Assembly: GCA_016861105.1 (NCBI GenBank)
Contig: BOKS01000006.1
Span: forward strand, 62,001 to 126,000
Length of the DNA: 64,000 bases
Source of the DNA: Betaproteobacteria bacterium
GTDB lineage: Bacteria; Pseudomonadota; Gammaproteobacteria; Burkholderiales; Casimicrobiaceae
Direction: 5' to 3'
The position numbers were made by a program, and so were the translations under genes. Below the pieces are notes generated by a model, which worked only from the letters and a program-made list of their open reading frames with translations, was not told where the DNA came from and did not search any database. Each line of letters starts with the position of its first letter. Positions within the stretch are counted from its first letter, which is position 1. Positions 7,609-15,645 of this stretch are shown in pieces.

Positions 7609-8906
7609 AGCTCCGCAAGTTCTTCGGACTGACGTCCCGGTCGGTGCTCGAGCAGGTGCGCGCCGAGCTCGGCGCCGACGCGGTGATCGTCGCCAACCAC
7701 GCGACGCCCGACGGCGTCGAGGTCACGGCGCTCGCCGGCGAGGCGATCGACTCGCTGCTCGCGCGCGACGGTCCCGCGGCCGCGTCCGGCAGCAAGAGCG
7801 CCGCGACCCGTCCGGCGTCCGCGCCGGCCGCCGAAGCGGAGCCTCCGCCCGCGGTGCTGCGCCGGCGCACGCCGCCGCCTGCGGTCGACGTTCCGCCCGC
7901 CCCGGCGCCTGCCGACCGCGCCGAGGACGCCCACGATCCCGCGCTCGGCGGCCGGGTGATGGCCGAGATGGCCGCGATGCGCGAGGCGATCGAGGAGAAG
8001 CTCGCGATGCTCGCGTGGACCGAGACGCTGCGCCGCCGCCCCCTCGCCACGCGGCTGGTGCGCGACCTCCTCGCCGCGGGCTACAGTCCCGCGCTCGCCC
8101 GCACCGTGACCGAGCGGCTGCCCGACGACATGAACGCGGCCCAGGCGCGCGACTGGGTCGTCAAGGTCCTGGCGCGCAACCTGCGCTGCCACGACGCGTC
8201 CGAGGAGATCGTCGCGCGCGGCGGGATCTACGCGCTCGTCGGACCCACCGGCGTCGGCAAGACGACGACGACGGCCAAGCTCGCCGCGCGCGCCGCCGTG
8301 CGCTACGGCGCCAGCCGCCTCGCGCTGATCACCACCGACAGCTTCCGCATCGGCGCGCAGGACCAGCTGCGCATCTACGCGCGCATCCTCGGCGTGGCCG
8401 TGCACACGGTGTCCGACCGCCACGACCTCAGGCAGGCGCTCGACGCGGTGGGCGGCCGCCACCTCGTGCTGATCGACACCGTCGGGCTCGGGCAGCGCGA
8501 TTCGCGCGTCGCCGAGCAGGCGATGCTGCTCGCGCAGCCGCGGGTCCGCCGCATCCTGCTGCTCAACGCGGCCGCGCAGGGCGAGACGCTCGACGAGGTG
8601 GTCGACGCGTACTCGCGCCTCCCGGAGGCGCTCGACGGCGAGGCCTCGCCGCTCGCCGGATGCATCGTGACCAAGCAGGACGAGGCCGGGCGCCACGGCA
8701 CCGCGCTCGACGTGGCGATCCGCCACCGCCTCGCGCTGCACTACGTGACGACGGGCCAGCGCGTTCCCGAGGACCTGTTCGTCCCCGACGCCGATCTCGT
8801 GATCCAGCGGTCGCTGCGCGTCGGCTCGCGCGCCTCCGCGTTCGCGCTGGGCGAGGACGACCTGCCGCTCGCGCTCGGCGGCGCGACGCAGGTGCTGCAT
8901 GCGTGA
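7605..8906 (+). CDS. flhF: Flagellar GTPase FlhF (polar placement)
   Basis: FlhF is an SRP-type GTPase that sets the position and number of polar flagella and recruits the first basal-body parts to the pole. The product has 433 residues: a basic N-terminal B domain (MKLRKFFGLTSRSVLEQVRA), a Pro/Ala-rich linker at about 70-115, an N domain, and the G domain with P-loop GPTGVGKTTTTAKL at about 213-226, TTDSFRIGAQDQL, and VTKQDEAG for guanine recognition. TTGGAGG lies just before the ATG. Its presence implies polar flagellation, whereas FlhDC is often found in peritrichous species; both occur together in Burkholderiales. flhG overlaps its end by 8 bases. Confidence 0.96.
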   Translation: MKLRKFFGLTSRSVLEQVRAELGADAVIVANHATPDGVEVTALAGEAIDSLLARDGPAAASGSKSAATRPASAPAAEAEPPPAVLRRRTPPPAVDVPPAPAPADRAEDAHDPALGGRVMAEMAAMREAIEEKLAMLAWTETLRRRPLATRLVRDLLAAGYSPALARTVTERLPDDMNAAQARDWVVKVLARNLRCHDASEEIVARGGIYALVGPTGVGKTTTTAKLAARAAVRYGASRLALITTDSFRIGAQDQLRIYARILGVAVHTVSDRHDLRQALDAVGGRHLVLIDTVGLGQRDSRVAEQAMLLAQPRVRRILLLNAAAQGETLDEVVDAYSRLPEALDGEASPLAGCIVTKQDEAGRHGTALDVAIRHRLALHYVTTGQRVPEDLFVPDADLVIQRSLRVGSRASAFALGEDDLPLALGGATQVLHA

Positions 8907-9612
8907 CCAGGCCGCCGGCCTGCGCCGGCTCTTCGCGCGTCGCGCCGCACGGCCGCTGGGTGTCGGCGGCGCCGACACGACGCCCGTCGCGTTCGAGCTG
9001 GGGCTCGCCATGGCCGAGCTGGGCACGCGCGTGCTGGTGGTCGACCGCACGCGCGGCGACATCGCCGCACGCCTCGGCTGTCGCGCCCGCTACGAGCTCT
9101 CGCACGTGCTGCGCGGCGCGCTGCGGCTGGAGGACGTGCTGCTGCACGGGCCGCACGGCCTGATCGCGCTGCCCGCCGCGCGCGGCCTCGACGAGCTCGC
9201 GCTGGCCTCGCTGCACGCCGAGGACGGCTGGCAGGGCCGGCTCGCATCGTGGCTGGCGCAGGGCGGCCACGACGTCGACCTGTGGCTGATCAACGGCCTC
9301 CCGCCCGCCGGCCGCGAGGCCGACGTGCTCCTCGCCGTCCGCCCGACGGCGGCCGCGCTCACCAACGCCTACGCGCAGATCAAGGCGCTCGCCACGCTGC
9401 GCGGCCAGCGCGCGTTCGGCGTCGTCGTGGACCGCGCCACCACGGACGAGGCGGCGCAGGCGACGTTCGCCGGGCTCGCCGCCACCGCGCGCCGCTTTCT
9501 CGCCGCGCAGCTCGCCTACCGCGGCCACGTCCCGGCCGGCGCCTTCGGGCCGCGCCGGCAGGCCTTCCTGCGCCTCGCCCACGCGCTGCTGCCCGCGCCG
9601 GCGCACTCCTGA
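8899..9612 (+). CDS. flhG: FlhG/FleN-like MinD-family protein lacking the P-loop
   Basis: FlhG normally is a MinD-type ATPase that restricts flagellar number and stimulates FlhF through an N-terminal DQAxxLR helix. Here that helix is intact (MRDQAAGLRRLF) and the overall fold is visible: AELGTRVLVVD, the PAARGLDELAL segment, and DLWLINGL. The Walker A position reads LGVGGADTTPVAFELG in place of the KGGVGKT-type loop, with no lysine, and the switch I Asp region is VVDRTRGD. The 237-residue protein is therefore probably unable to hydrolyse ATP. Overlap with flhF and position before fliA support the assignment. Confidence 0.8.
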   Translation: MRDQAAGLRRLFARRAARPLGVGGADTTPVAFELGLAMAELGTRVLVVDRTRGDIAARLGCRARYELSHVLRGALRLEDVLLHGPHGLIALPAARGLDELALASLHAEDGWQGRLASWLAQGGHDVDLWLINGLPPAGREADVLLAVRPTAAALTNAYAQIKALATLRGQRAFGVVVDRATTDEAAQATFAGLAATARRFLAAQLAYRGHVPAGAFGPRRQAFLRLAHALLPAPAHS

Positions 9613-9619
9613 CCCGACC

Positions 9620-10330
9620 ATGTACACCGCCTCGGGAACGCTCGACATCGAACAGCGGATCGCGGAGTACGCACCGCTCGTCCGCCGCATGGCACACCAC
9701 CTCGCGGCGAAGCTGCCCGCGTCCGTGGAGATCGACGACATCATCCAGGCCGGGATGATCGGCCTGATGGACGCGGCGGCGCGCTTCGAGGAGTCGCACG
9801 GCTTCCAGTTCGAGACCTTCGCCTCGCAGCGCATCCGCGGTGCGATGCTCGACGAGCTGCGCCAGAACGACTGGCTGCCGCGCAGCCTGCGCAAGACGCT
9901 GCGCCGCATCGAGACGTCGATCGCGAAGCTCGAGCAGAGGCTCGGCCGCGCCCCGGGCGAGCGCGAGATCGCCGCCGACCTCGGCGTGTCCCTTCCCGAG
10001 TACCACGCGCTGCTGCAGGATGCGCGCGGCTACCAGCTGCTGCACCTCGAGGACTTCACCGGCGACGACGAGGACGCCTTCCTCGACCGCCACTGCCCCG
10101 ACGAGCGCGAGAACCCCTTCGAGCGCGTCAAGGACGCGCGCTTCCGCGCCTCGCTCGCGGCGGCGATCGACCAGCTGCCGCCGCGCGAGAAGCTGCTGCT
10201 CGGCCTTTACTACGAGCAGGAGCTCAACTTCAAGGAGATCGCGGCGGTGCTCGAGGTGTCCGAATCGCGCGTGTGCCAGCTGCACGGCCAGGCGGTCGCG
10301 AGGCTCCGGGGCAGGATGACGGAGTGGTAG
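9620..10330 (+). CDS. fliA: RNA polymerase sigma28 factor for flagellar operons
   Basis: FliA directs transcription of late flagellar genes and is held inactive by FlgM until the hook is complete. The 236-residue protein has sigma regions 2 (YAPLVRRMAHHLAAKLP, IDDIIQAGMIGLMDAA, FETFASQRIRGAMLDELR at about residues 13-80), 3 (about 85-135) and 4 (LPPREKLLLGLYYEQELNFKEIAAVLEVSESRV at about 180-212), in the order and length typical of FliA. It starts 7 bases after flhG in the flhB operon. Three promoters in this window match its recognition sequence. Confidence 0.97.
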   Translation: MYTASGTLDIEQRIAEYAPLVRRMAHHLAAKLPASVEIDDIIQAGMIGLMDAAARFEESHGFQFETFASQRIRGAMLDELRQNDWLPRSLRKTLRRIETSIAKLEQRLGRAPGEREIAADLGVSLPEYHALLQDARGYQLLHLEDFTGDDEDAFLDRHCPDERENPFERVKDARFRASLAAAIDQLPPREKLLLGLYYEQELNFKEIAAVLEVSESRVCQLHGQAVARLRGRMTEW

Positions 10331-10370
10331 GCCACAGGGCGGGACGAGCGACGCGGGACGAGCGACGAGG

Positions 10371-10433
10371 GATGAGGGATGAGGGATGAGGGATGAGGGA
10401 TGAGGGATGAGGGATGAGGGATGAGGGATGAGG
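10371..10433 (+). repeat. Nine tandem GATGAGG 7-mers (G-quadruplex motif, plus strand)
   Basis: Nine exact head-to-tail copies of GATGAGG run from 10371 to 10433, preceded by degenerate GACGAGC units from about 10342. The spacing GGG-ATGA-GGG repeated more than four times fits the G3-N4 quadruplex pattern on the plus strand. It is followed by a NotI-type palindrome and an opposite-strand array. Confidence 0.9.
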
Positions 10434-10441
10434 CGGCCGCT

Positions 10442-10476
10442 CCCCATTCCCCATTCCCCATTCCCCATTCCCCATT
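10442..10476 (-). repeat. Five tandem CCCCATT 7-mers (G-quadruplex motif, minus strand)
   Basis: Five exact copies of CCCCATT follow the GATGAGG array after GCGGCCGC (10433-10440). On the minus strand this reads GGGG-AAT-GGGG, again a quadruplex motif. The two arrays form an imperfect inverted pair in the fliA-motC gap, about 75 bases before motC. Confidence 0.9.
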
Positions 10477-10553
10477 CCCCCGTCTCCCGCACCGCGCCCT
10501 GCGGAACGCCGCCGCGCTGCCGATATGGTCCGTGAGGCTCGTACCGCACGGAC

Positions 10554-11294
10554 ATGGACATACTCAGCATCGTCGGGATCGTCGTCGCGATCGGAACGGT
10601 CCTGGCCGGCCAGATTCTCGAGGGCGGCACCGTCGGCTCGCTGCTGCAGGTGGCCGCGTTCCTGATCGTCATCGGCGGCACGGCCGGCGCCGTGATGCTG
10701 CAGAACCCGCGCCGGACGTTCGTCGAGGGGGTCAGGCTGGCGGGCTGGATCGTCCGGCCGCCGCAAGCCGACTTCCAGGCGGCCATCGACCGCACCGTCG
10801 AATGGGCGCAGCTCGCGCGCCGCGACGGCATGCTGGCGCTCGAGGACCAGCTGGCGAGCGTCCCCGAGGGCTTCGAGCGCAACGGGCTCCAGATGCTGGT
10901 CGACGGCTTCGACCCTCCACGCATCCGCGAGGCCCTGGAGGTCGAGATCGCCGCGTGGGAGGACCGCCACCGCGCGGCGGCGAAGGTCTGGGAGTCCGCG
11001 GGCGGCTACGCGCCGACGATCGGCATCCTCGGCGCGGTGCTGGGGTTGATCCACGTGATGGAGAACCTGAGCGATCCCGCCAAGCTCGGCAGCGGCATCG
11101 CCGTGGCCTTCGTGGCCACCGTCTACGGCGTGGGCGCCGCCAACCTGATCCTGCTGCCGATCGGCAACAAGCTGAAGGCGCTGATCGCGCGCGAGGTCGC
11201 GCGGCGCGAACTGGTCGTCGACGGCCTGCTCGGCATCGCCAACGGCGAGAACCCGAAGCTGATCGAGGCGCGCCTCACCGGCTACCTCGCGTAG
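10554..11294 (+). CDS. motC: Second flagellar stator subunit, MotC/PomA type
   Basis: This is a second MotA-family stator ring protein. It has 246 residues against 285 for the first MotA, and matches the short MotC/PomA class (N-terminal MDILSIVGIVVAIGTVLAGQ, then GGYAPTIGILGAVLGLIHVM at about 151-170 and a fourth helix to about 205). Four membrane segments and the cytoplasmic loop with charged residues are present. In Pseudomonas MotCD is a second stator needed for swarming and regulated by c-di-GMP. motD begins 6 bases downstream. It is separated from fliA by the paired 7-mer arrays. Confidence 0.93.
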   Translation: MDILSIVGIVVAIGTVLAGQILEGGTVGSLLQVAAFLIVIGGTAGAVMLQNPRRTFVEGVRLAGWIVRPPQADFQAAIDRTVEWAQLARRDGMLALEDQLASVPEGFERNGLQMLVDGFDPPRIREALEVEIAAWEDRHRAAAKVWESAGGYAPTIGILGAVLGLIHVMENLSDPAKLGSGIAVAFVATVYGVGAANLILLPIGNKLKALIAREVARRELVVDGLLGIANGENPKLIEARLTGYLA

Positions 11295-11300
11295 GACGAC

Positions 11301-12143
11301 ATGGCACGGCGCGCGCGAGCGGACGAGCACGAGAACCACGAGCGCTGGCTCGTCTCGTACGCCGACTTCATCACGCTGCTGTTCGCGTTCTTCGTCGTGA
11401 TGTACGCGATCTCGACGCTCAACGAGGGGAAGTACCGCGTGCTCGCCGACGCGCTGGTGCACGCCTTCCGCAACGACCCCGTGGTCACCGCGCAGAGCAC
11501 CGGCCTCGCGCCGATCAACCGCACGACGACGGCGCTGCCGCCGCGCCCCGCGCCGCAGCGGCTCGACCCGCTGCGCAGGGAGAAGGCGGCGAAGATGATG
11601 GACCTCGCGTCCCGCATCCAGGACGCGCTGCAGCCGCTGGTGCAGAGCGGCCAGGTGCGGCTGACCCAGCTCCCGCACGGCCTCGCCGTCGAGATCAACG
11701 CCAGCGTGCTCTTCGCGCCGGGCCAGGCGGCGCTGCAGGCGGAGTCCACGGCGGCGCTCGCGGCGGTCGCGAAGCTGCTCGCCGCCGGCAGCCAGGAGAT
11801 CCGCGTCGAGGGCCACACCGACAACCTGCCCATCGCCAGCGCCGTGTTCCCGTCGAACTGGGAGCTCTCGTCGGCGCGCGCCTCGTCGGTCGTCCGCCTG
11901 TTCCTCGCGACCGGCGTGCCGGCGGCCCGCCTGGTGGCGGTCGGCTACGCGGACAACAAGCCGGTCGAGGGCAACGACACGCTCGAAGGGCGCGCGCGCA
12001 ACCGCCGCGTGACGCTGATGATCCTCGAGGACCTGACGGGGACGCAGCGGCCGGCGCCGGCGCACGACGCCGCCCCGGTGGAGCCCGCGGCGCCCGCGCT
12101 TCCGCGTGACGCGGGCGCCCGCGCGCCCGCCGTGTCGGGCTGA
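11301..12143 (+). CDS. motD: Second flagellar stator subunit, MotD type
   Basis: This MotB-family partner of MotC has 280 residues. It has a short cytoplasmic N-terminus, one membrane helix with the ion-carrying Asp in SYADFITLLFAFFVVMYAIS (about residues 17-36), a plug/linker, and an OmpA-like domain at about 135-245 (VEGHTDNLPI, NWELSSARASSVVRL, GYADNKP, RARNRRVTLMI). The tail is Ala/Pro-rich. The second stator could be proton- or sodium-driven; sequence alone does not decide. The 268 bases after it, up to flgN, contain no gene I can support. Confidence 0.94.
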   Translation: MARRARADEHENHERWLVSYADFITLLFAFFVVMYAISTLNEGKYRVLADALVHAFRNDPVVTAQSTGLAPINRTTTALPPRPAPQRLDPLRREKAAKMMDLASRIQDALQPLVQSGQVRLTQLPHGLAVEINASVLFAPGQAALQAESTAALAAVAKLLAAGSQEIRVEGHTDNLPIASAVFPSNWELSSARASSVVRLFLATGVPAARLVAVGYADNKPVEGNDTLEGRARNRRVTLMILEDLTGTQRPAPAHDAAPVEPAAPALPRDAGARAPAVSG

Positions 12144-12411
12144 CGACACCCTCGGCGCGCGGGGGCCGGGCGGATGCGGTCGCGTGCCGTGCGCGCGGCT
12201 CCGCCCGGCCAAGACGACCGCCGACGTCGCGGGCGCGGAGAGCACGAGCGAACCGGAGACCGCGCTCGCCGGGGTGCACGGCGAGCCCGCGGACGGGGAC
12301 GGTGCGGCACGATGACCCGGGCGGATGCCGGGGCCGGGCGGTGGTCAGGCGGTGGGCAGCCGCGCCCCGGGGGACGTCCAAGCGCGGCGGCGCGCGCCGC
12401 GGGGTGGGAGA

Positions 12412-12894
12412 CTAGACGGCGAGCCGCGTGCCGCCGAGGTCCTGCCGGCGCGCGCGCCCGTCGGCGCCGTAGACGGACGGGACGCCCGCCGCCTGGAGCA
12501 GCGCCCCGAGCGCCGCGTCGAAGTGCCAGCGCTGGCGCGCCGCGAGGCGCCCGTTGATCTCGTTCTGGCGCTTGCTCTCGAGCGCGAGGTCGGCGAGCGT
12601 CTTCCAGGCCGCGGCCGCGCGGTCCGGGTGGGCGGCGGTGGCGAGCCACGCCTTCACGCCGGCGCCCGAGTCGACGAGGCCTGCCCGGCGCAGGGCCTCG
12701 CTGCGCTGGCGCGCGAGCGCCTGCAGCGCCGACACCTGCTGGAGCTTCGCCGTGGTGAGCGTCGACAGCGAGTCGACGTCGGCGCTGCGCAGCGCTTCGG
12801 CTTCCGCGGCCAGCAGCTTGTGCAGCGCCCGGAAGCCGGCGATCTCGACGCGCAGCGCCTCCTCGACGTCGACCGGCGCGGGATGCGGCGTCAT
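12412..12894 (-). CDS. flgN: Flagellar hook-filament junction chaperone FlgN
   Basis: FlgN keeps FlgK and FlgL soluble and hands them to the FlhA export gate. The 160-residue helical protein begins MTPHPAPVDVEEALRVEIAG and contains the FlgN-type FRALHKLLAAEAEALRSADVDSL segment (about 22-44) and heptad-rich stretches. It is weakly conserved at sequence level, so the assignment leans on length, helical content and its place directly after flgM. Its ATG overlaps the flgM stop by one base (TGATG), so the two are translationally coupled. Confidence 0.88.
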   Translation of the reverse strand: MTPHPAPVDVEEALRVEIAGFRALHKLLAAEAEALRSADVDSLSTLTTAKLQQVSALQALARQRSEALRRAGLVDSGAGVKAWLATAAHPDRAAAAWKTLADLALESKRQNEINGRLAARQRWHFDAALGALLQAAGVPSVYGADGRARRQDLGGTRLAV

Positions 12895-13205
12895 CACGAC
12901 CGGCGCTGCATCAGCGCGAGCGCGCTGGCGAGCATCCGGTCCGCGACCACCTGGGCGTCGACCGTGAGCTTGCCCTCGACGATCGCCTGCTTGATCGCTT
13001 CGACGCGCGCGCGGTCGAAGCCCGGCTCGGCGATCAGGCTGGAGCCGAGCGCGGCGACCTGCGCGGCCAGCGCCGACAGATCCACGCGGTCGCCCGCCTG
13101 CGGGGCGGGTCCCTGCGTGCCGGCCGGCCGGCCCTGCGTGCGGTCCGCCGGCGCGGCGTCGGCGCCGGAGCGCAGGGCGTCGAGCGGGGAGGGATTGATC
13201 TTCAT
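12894..13205 (-). CDS. flgM: Anti-sigma28 factor FlgM
   Basis: FlgM binds FliA and blocks late flagellar transcription until exported through the finished hook. The 103-residue protein begins MKINPSPLDAL, has a disordered Pro/Ala-rich N-terminal half, and ends with the conserved helical inhibitor region (VDLSALAAQVAAL, VEAIKQAIVEGKLTVDAQVVADRML at about 65-95). GGGAG precedes the ATG by about seven bases. A near-consensus sigma28 promoter lies upstream, giving the usual feedback loop. Confidence 0.95.
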   Translation of the reverse strand: MKINPSPLDALRSGADAAPADRTQGRPAGTQGPAPQAGDRVDLSALAAQVAALGSSLIAEPGFDRARVEAIKQAIVEGKLTVDAQVVADRMLASALALMQRRS

Positions 13206-13278
13206 GGCGTGCTCCCGGTCCTGGCACCGCCCCGCCGTGACCCGGAGGAGGGCAGGCGGCCTGACGGCGCATGACCCC

Positions 13279-13305
13279 CTATCGGCGGGTGCGCCGGAAA
13301 CTTGA
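13279..13305 (-). promoter_or_regulatory. Sigma28 (FliA) promoter of flgMN
   Basis: On the minus strand TCAAGTTT (13298-13305) is 7 of 8 to the -35 consensus, followed by exactly 11 bases and GCCGATAG (13279-13286), 7 of 8 to the -10. It lies about 74 bases before the flgM ATG, between flgA and flgM. Confidence 0.92.
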
Positions 13306-13329
13306 GGGCCGGGGTGACGGACCGCGTCA

Positions 13330-14028
13330 TCACCTGACCACCACAATGAAGCCGGGGCGGGCGATGCCGGTCAGCACCCGGCCGGAGGCCGTGGCGACGC
13401 GGACCGCCTGGCCGTCGCCGGCGGCGGACAGCGCCTTGCCGTCGGTGCTGACGGCGAAGCCCGCGCCGTCGACGATCACCTTCACCGGGTCGCCGGCGGC
13501 CATGACCGGCGGCGCGCGCAGCAGGTCGCGGCGCAGCGGCTCGCCGGCGGCGATCGCCCGCGCGGTCACCGTTCCGGCGAGGCTCTCGTCCGCGCCGATC
13601 GCCTGCCCGCGCAGACGCGTGAGGTCGACCCGCTCGACGCGGACGTCGTCGGGCTCCACCGCAACGCCGCGTCCGAGCGGACGGGCGGCGACCTGCACCG
13701 GCGCGAACACGCGCACTTCGATGGGGACGTAGACGGTCCAGTTCGCGCCCTCCACGCAGCGCACCCCCAGCGACGCGCGGCCCCACAGGCGCGCGTTCGG
13801 GGGGATGAACGGCTCGGTGCGCGCGCACGGGGCGAGGGCGAGCCGCGGGTCCGGCTCGCCGACGACGACCTCGATGTCGCCGCCGCCGGGCAGCGGCTGG
13901 CGGTCGAGGAACACGCGGGCGTCGCGCGCGACGTCGGCCGGGGTGGCCGCGGCGGCGTGCGCCCCGGGGGCGAAGACCAGCGCGGCGGCGAGCGCGGGCA
14001 GCCACGGGAGGAGGCTCAGGATCGTCAT
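13330..14028 (-). CDS. flgA: Flagellar P-ring assembly chaperone FlgA
   Basis: FlgA is a periplasmic chaperone for FlgI subunits during P-ring assembly. The 232-residue product has a signal peptide (MTILSLLPWLPALAAALVF...AHA, cleavage near residue 25), then the FlgA repeat/SAF-type C-terminal domain (RPLGRGVAVEPDDVRVERVDL, AIAAGEPLRRDLLRAPPVMAAGDPVKV). Two cysteines (PCART and VRCVE) may form the usual disulfide. It is divergent from flgB, 134 bases away, and precedes flgMN; the sigma28 promoter between them means flgMN can be made separately. Confidence 0.95.
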   Translation of the reverse strand: MTILSLLPWLPALAAALVFAPGAHAAAATPADVARDARVFLDRQPLPGGGDIEVVVGEPDPRLALAPCARTEPFIPPNARLWGRASLGVRCVEGANWTVYVPIEVRVFAPVQVAARPLGRGVAVEPDDVRVERVDLTRLRGQAIGADESLAGTVTARAIAAGEPLRRDLLRAPPVMAAGDPVKVIVDGAGFAVSTDGKALSAAGDGQAVRVATASGRVLTGIARPGFIVVVR

Positions 14029-14123
14029 GGCGGCGATCCTACGCGCGCGACAAGGGGCGGGGTGCCGCGAACTGCGGCGGATTTGGACCCCTGCTCGACC
14101 GATCGAGCGGGGCGCGGCGGCCG

Positions 14124-14129
14124 AATAAT
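14124..14129 (+). promoter_or_regulatory. Putative -10 element of the flgB operon
   Basis: AATAAT in the context GGCCGAATAATCGGC lies 34 bases before the flgB ATG chosen here. The same context precedes flhB. A short GCCGA/TCGGC dyad flanks the hexamer. It fits a FlhDC-dependent class II promoter, but no -35 or FlhDC box was recognised. Confidence 0.35.
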
Positions 14130-14162
14130 CGGCGCCACCGATCCGCAGTGGATCCCGACGCC

Positions 14163-14519
14163 ATGATCGACCGCCTCGACGAGATGCTCCGCTTCCACGC
14201 GACCGCGCTCGAACTGCGCGGCGAGCGCCAGTCGCTGCTCGCGGCCAACATCGCCAACGCCGACACGCCGAACTACAAGGCCGTCGACTTCGACTTCGCG
14301 CGGGCGCTCGCCGAGGCGACGCGCGCGCGGGCCGCGGGCGCGCCGGCCAGCGCGCCGGCGGTGCTCTACCGCCAGCCGTCGCAGCCTTCGCTGGACGGCA
14401 ACTCGGTCGAGATGGACGCCGAGCGCGCGCAGTTCGTCGACAACACGGTGCGCTACGAGGCGGCGCTGCGCTTCCTCAACGGCCAGATCAAGACGCTGCT
14501 CGAGGCGCTGCGCCCGTAA
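14163..14519 (+). CDS. flgB: Proximal rod protein FlgB
   Basis: FlgB is one of the proximal rod subunits of the flagellar basal body. The 118-residue protein begins [20 protein letters not shown] and carries the rod-family signature [20 protein letters not shown] at about residues 24-43, with a C-terminal helix pairing with it. I prefer 14163 to the in-frame ATG at 14148 because family members start with M(I/L)DRLD and the earlier ATG would leave almost no leader after the likely -10. No strong Shine-Dalgarno is seen. It opens the flgBCDEFGHIJ run. Confidence 0.95.
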   Translation: MIDRLDEMLRFHATALELRGERQSLLAANIANADTPNYKAVDFDFARALAEATRARAAGAPASAPAVLYRQPSQPSLDGNSVEMDAERAQFVDNTVRYEAALRFLNGQIKTLLEALRP

Positions 14520-14535
14520 CCCGGAGACCACGGCC

Positions 14536-14940
14536 ATGCCATCGCTCTTCAACGTCTTCGACATCGCGGCCTCCGCGCTGTCGGCGCAGTCGCAGCGGCT
14601 CAACGTCACGGCGAGCAATCTCGCCAACGCCGACAGCGCGGCCGGGCCCGGCGGCGTGCCCTACAGGGCGAAGCAGGTCGTCTTCGAGGCGAAGCCCTCC
14701 GCCGAGGGGCTCGCCGCGGTGCGCGTCGCCGGCGTCGTCGAGGACCCGGCCGCGCCGCGCCGCGTCTACGACCCCAAGCACCCGGCCGCCGACGGGCAGG
14801 GCTACGTGGCGCTGCCGAACGTCAGCGTCGTCGACGAGATGGTCAACATGCTGTCCGCCTCGCGCTCCTACCAGTCGAGCGTCGAGGTGATGAACACGGC
14901 GAAGGGCCTGCTGCTCAAGACCCTCACGCTGGGCCAGTGA
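14536..14940 (+). CDS. flgC: Proximal rod protein FlgC
   Basis: FlgC is a proximal rod subunit exported by the flagellar type III system. The 134-residue protein has the N-terminal [22 protein letters not shown] motif region, a central [20 protein letters not shown] segment, and the C-terminal [24 protein letters not shown] helix, in the expected order and length. GGAGA lies nine bases before the ATG. It follows flgB by 16 bases and precedes flgD by 19. Confidence 0.97.
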   Translation: MPSLFNVFDIAASALSAQSQRLNVTASNLANADSAAGPGGVPYRAKQVVFEAKPSAEGLAAVRVAGVVEDPAAPRRVYDPKHPAADGQGYVALPNVSVVDEMVNMLSASRSYQSSVEVMNTAKGLLLKTLTLGQ

Positions 14941-14959
14941 CCGTTCGCGAGGGCTCCCG

Positions 14960-15622
14960 ATGTCCACCGTTCAAGCCGCCAATGCCGTCGTGCCGGGAAC
15001 CGGCGCGCCGGCGCCGACCGCCGCCGACGTCGCGCAGGAGGCCTCCGACCGCTTCCTCACGCTGCTGGTCACGCAGCTGCGCAACCAGGACCCGCTGAAT
15101 CCGCTGGACAACGCGCAGGTCACCACGCAGATGGCGCAGATCAGCACGGTCTCGGGCATCAACAAGCTGAACGAGACGATCGGCGCGCTCGCCGCCTCGT
15201 TCGCCGCCGGCCAGTACCTGCAGGCCGTCGGGCTCGTCGGCCACGAGGTCACGATCGCGGGCGACCGCGTCGAGCTCGCCGACGGCAAGGGCGCCTACGG
15301 CATGGCGCTGGCCGGCGACGCCGACGCGGTCACCGTCACCATCAAGGACGCCGCCGGGCTCGTGGTGCGCACGATCGACCTCGGGGCGCAGCGCACCGGC
15401 GTCGCCCGCTTCGCGTGGGACGGCCGCAACGACGCCGGCGCGGCGCTGCCCGACGGCCAGTACACGATCAGCATCACCGCGACCGCGAAGGGCGAGGCGG
15501 TGGCGGTCGATCCGCTCACCATCGCGCAGGTCACCGGCGTCGCGCCGACCGCGGCGGGCACGGTGGTCACGCTGGGCGGCATCGGCAACGTCGCGCTCGC
15601 CGACATCCTCCAGATCCACTGA
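14960..15622 (+). CDS. flgD: Hook-capping protein FlgD
   Basis: FlgD forms the scaffold cap that lets hook subunits polymerise. The 220-residue protein has the conserved N-terminal export and assembly region (DRFLTLLVTQLRNQDPLNPLDNAQ at about 31-54), a middle FlgD Ig-like/tudor region (FAWDGRNDAGAALPDGQYTI at about 152-171) and a C-terminal GGIGNVALADILQI. These elements and the length are typical. It sits between flgC and flgE as in most gamma- and beta-proteobacteria. Confidence 0.97.
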   Translation: MSTVQAANAVVPGTGAPAPTAADVAQEASDRFLTLLVTQLRNQDPLNPLDNAQVTTQMAQISTVSGINKLNETIGALAASFAAGQYLQAVGLVGHEVTIAGDRVELADGKGAYGMALAGDADAVTVTIKDAAGLVVRTIDLGAQRTGVARFAWDGRNDAGAALPDGQYTISITATAKGEAVAVDPLTIAQVTGVAPTAAGTVVTLGGIGNVALADILQIH

Positions 15623-15645
15623 CACCGCCAGACCAGGAGCCGCTC

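Noticed and set aside
10371..10476. CRISPR array
   Set aside because: The repeats are contiguous 7-mers without spacers, and no cas genes are present.
10500..10526. Possible sigma28 promoter before motC (GCCGATAT at 10519-10526)
   Set aside because: The -10 is 7 of 8, but the -35 at the correct spacing (TGCGGAAC) matches only 2 of 8 positions.
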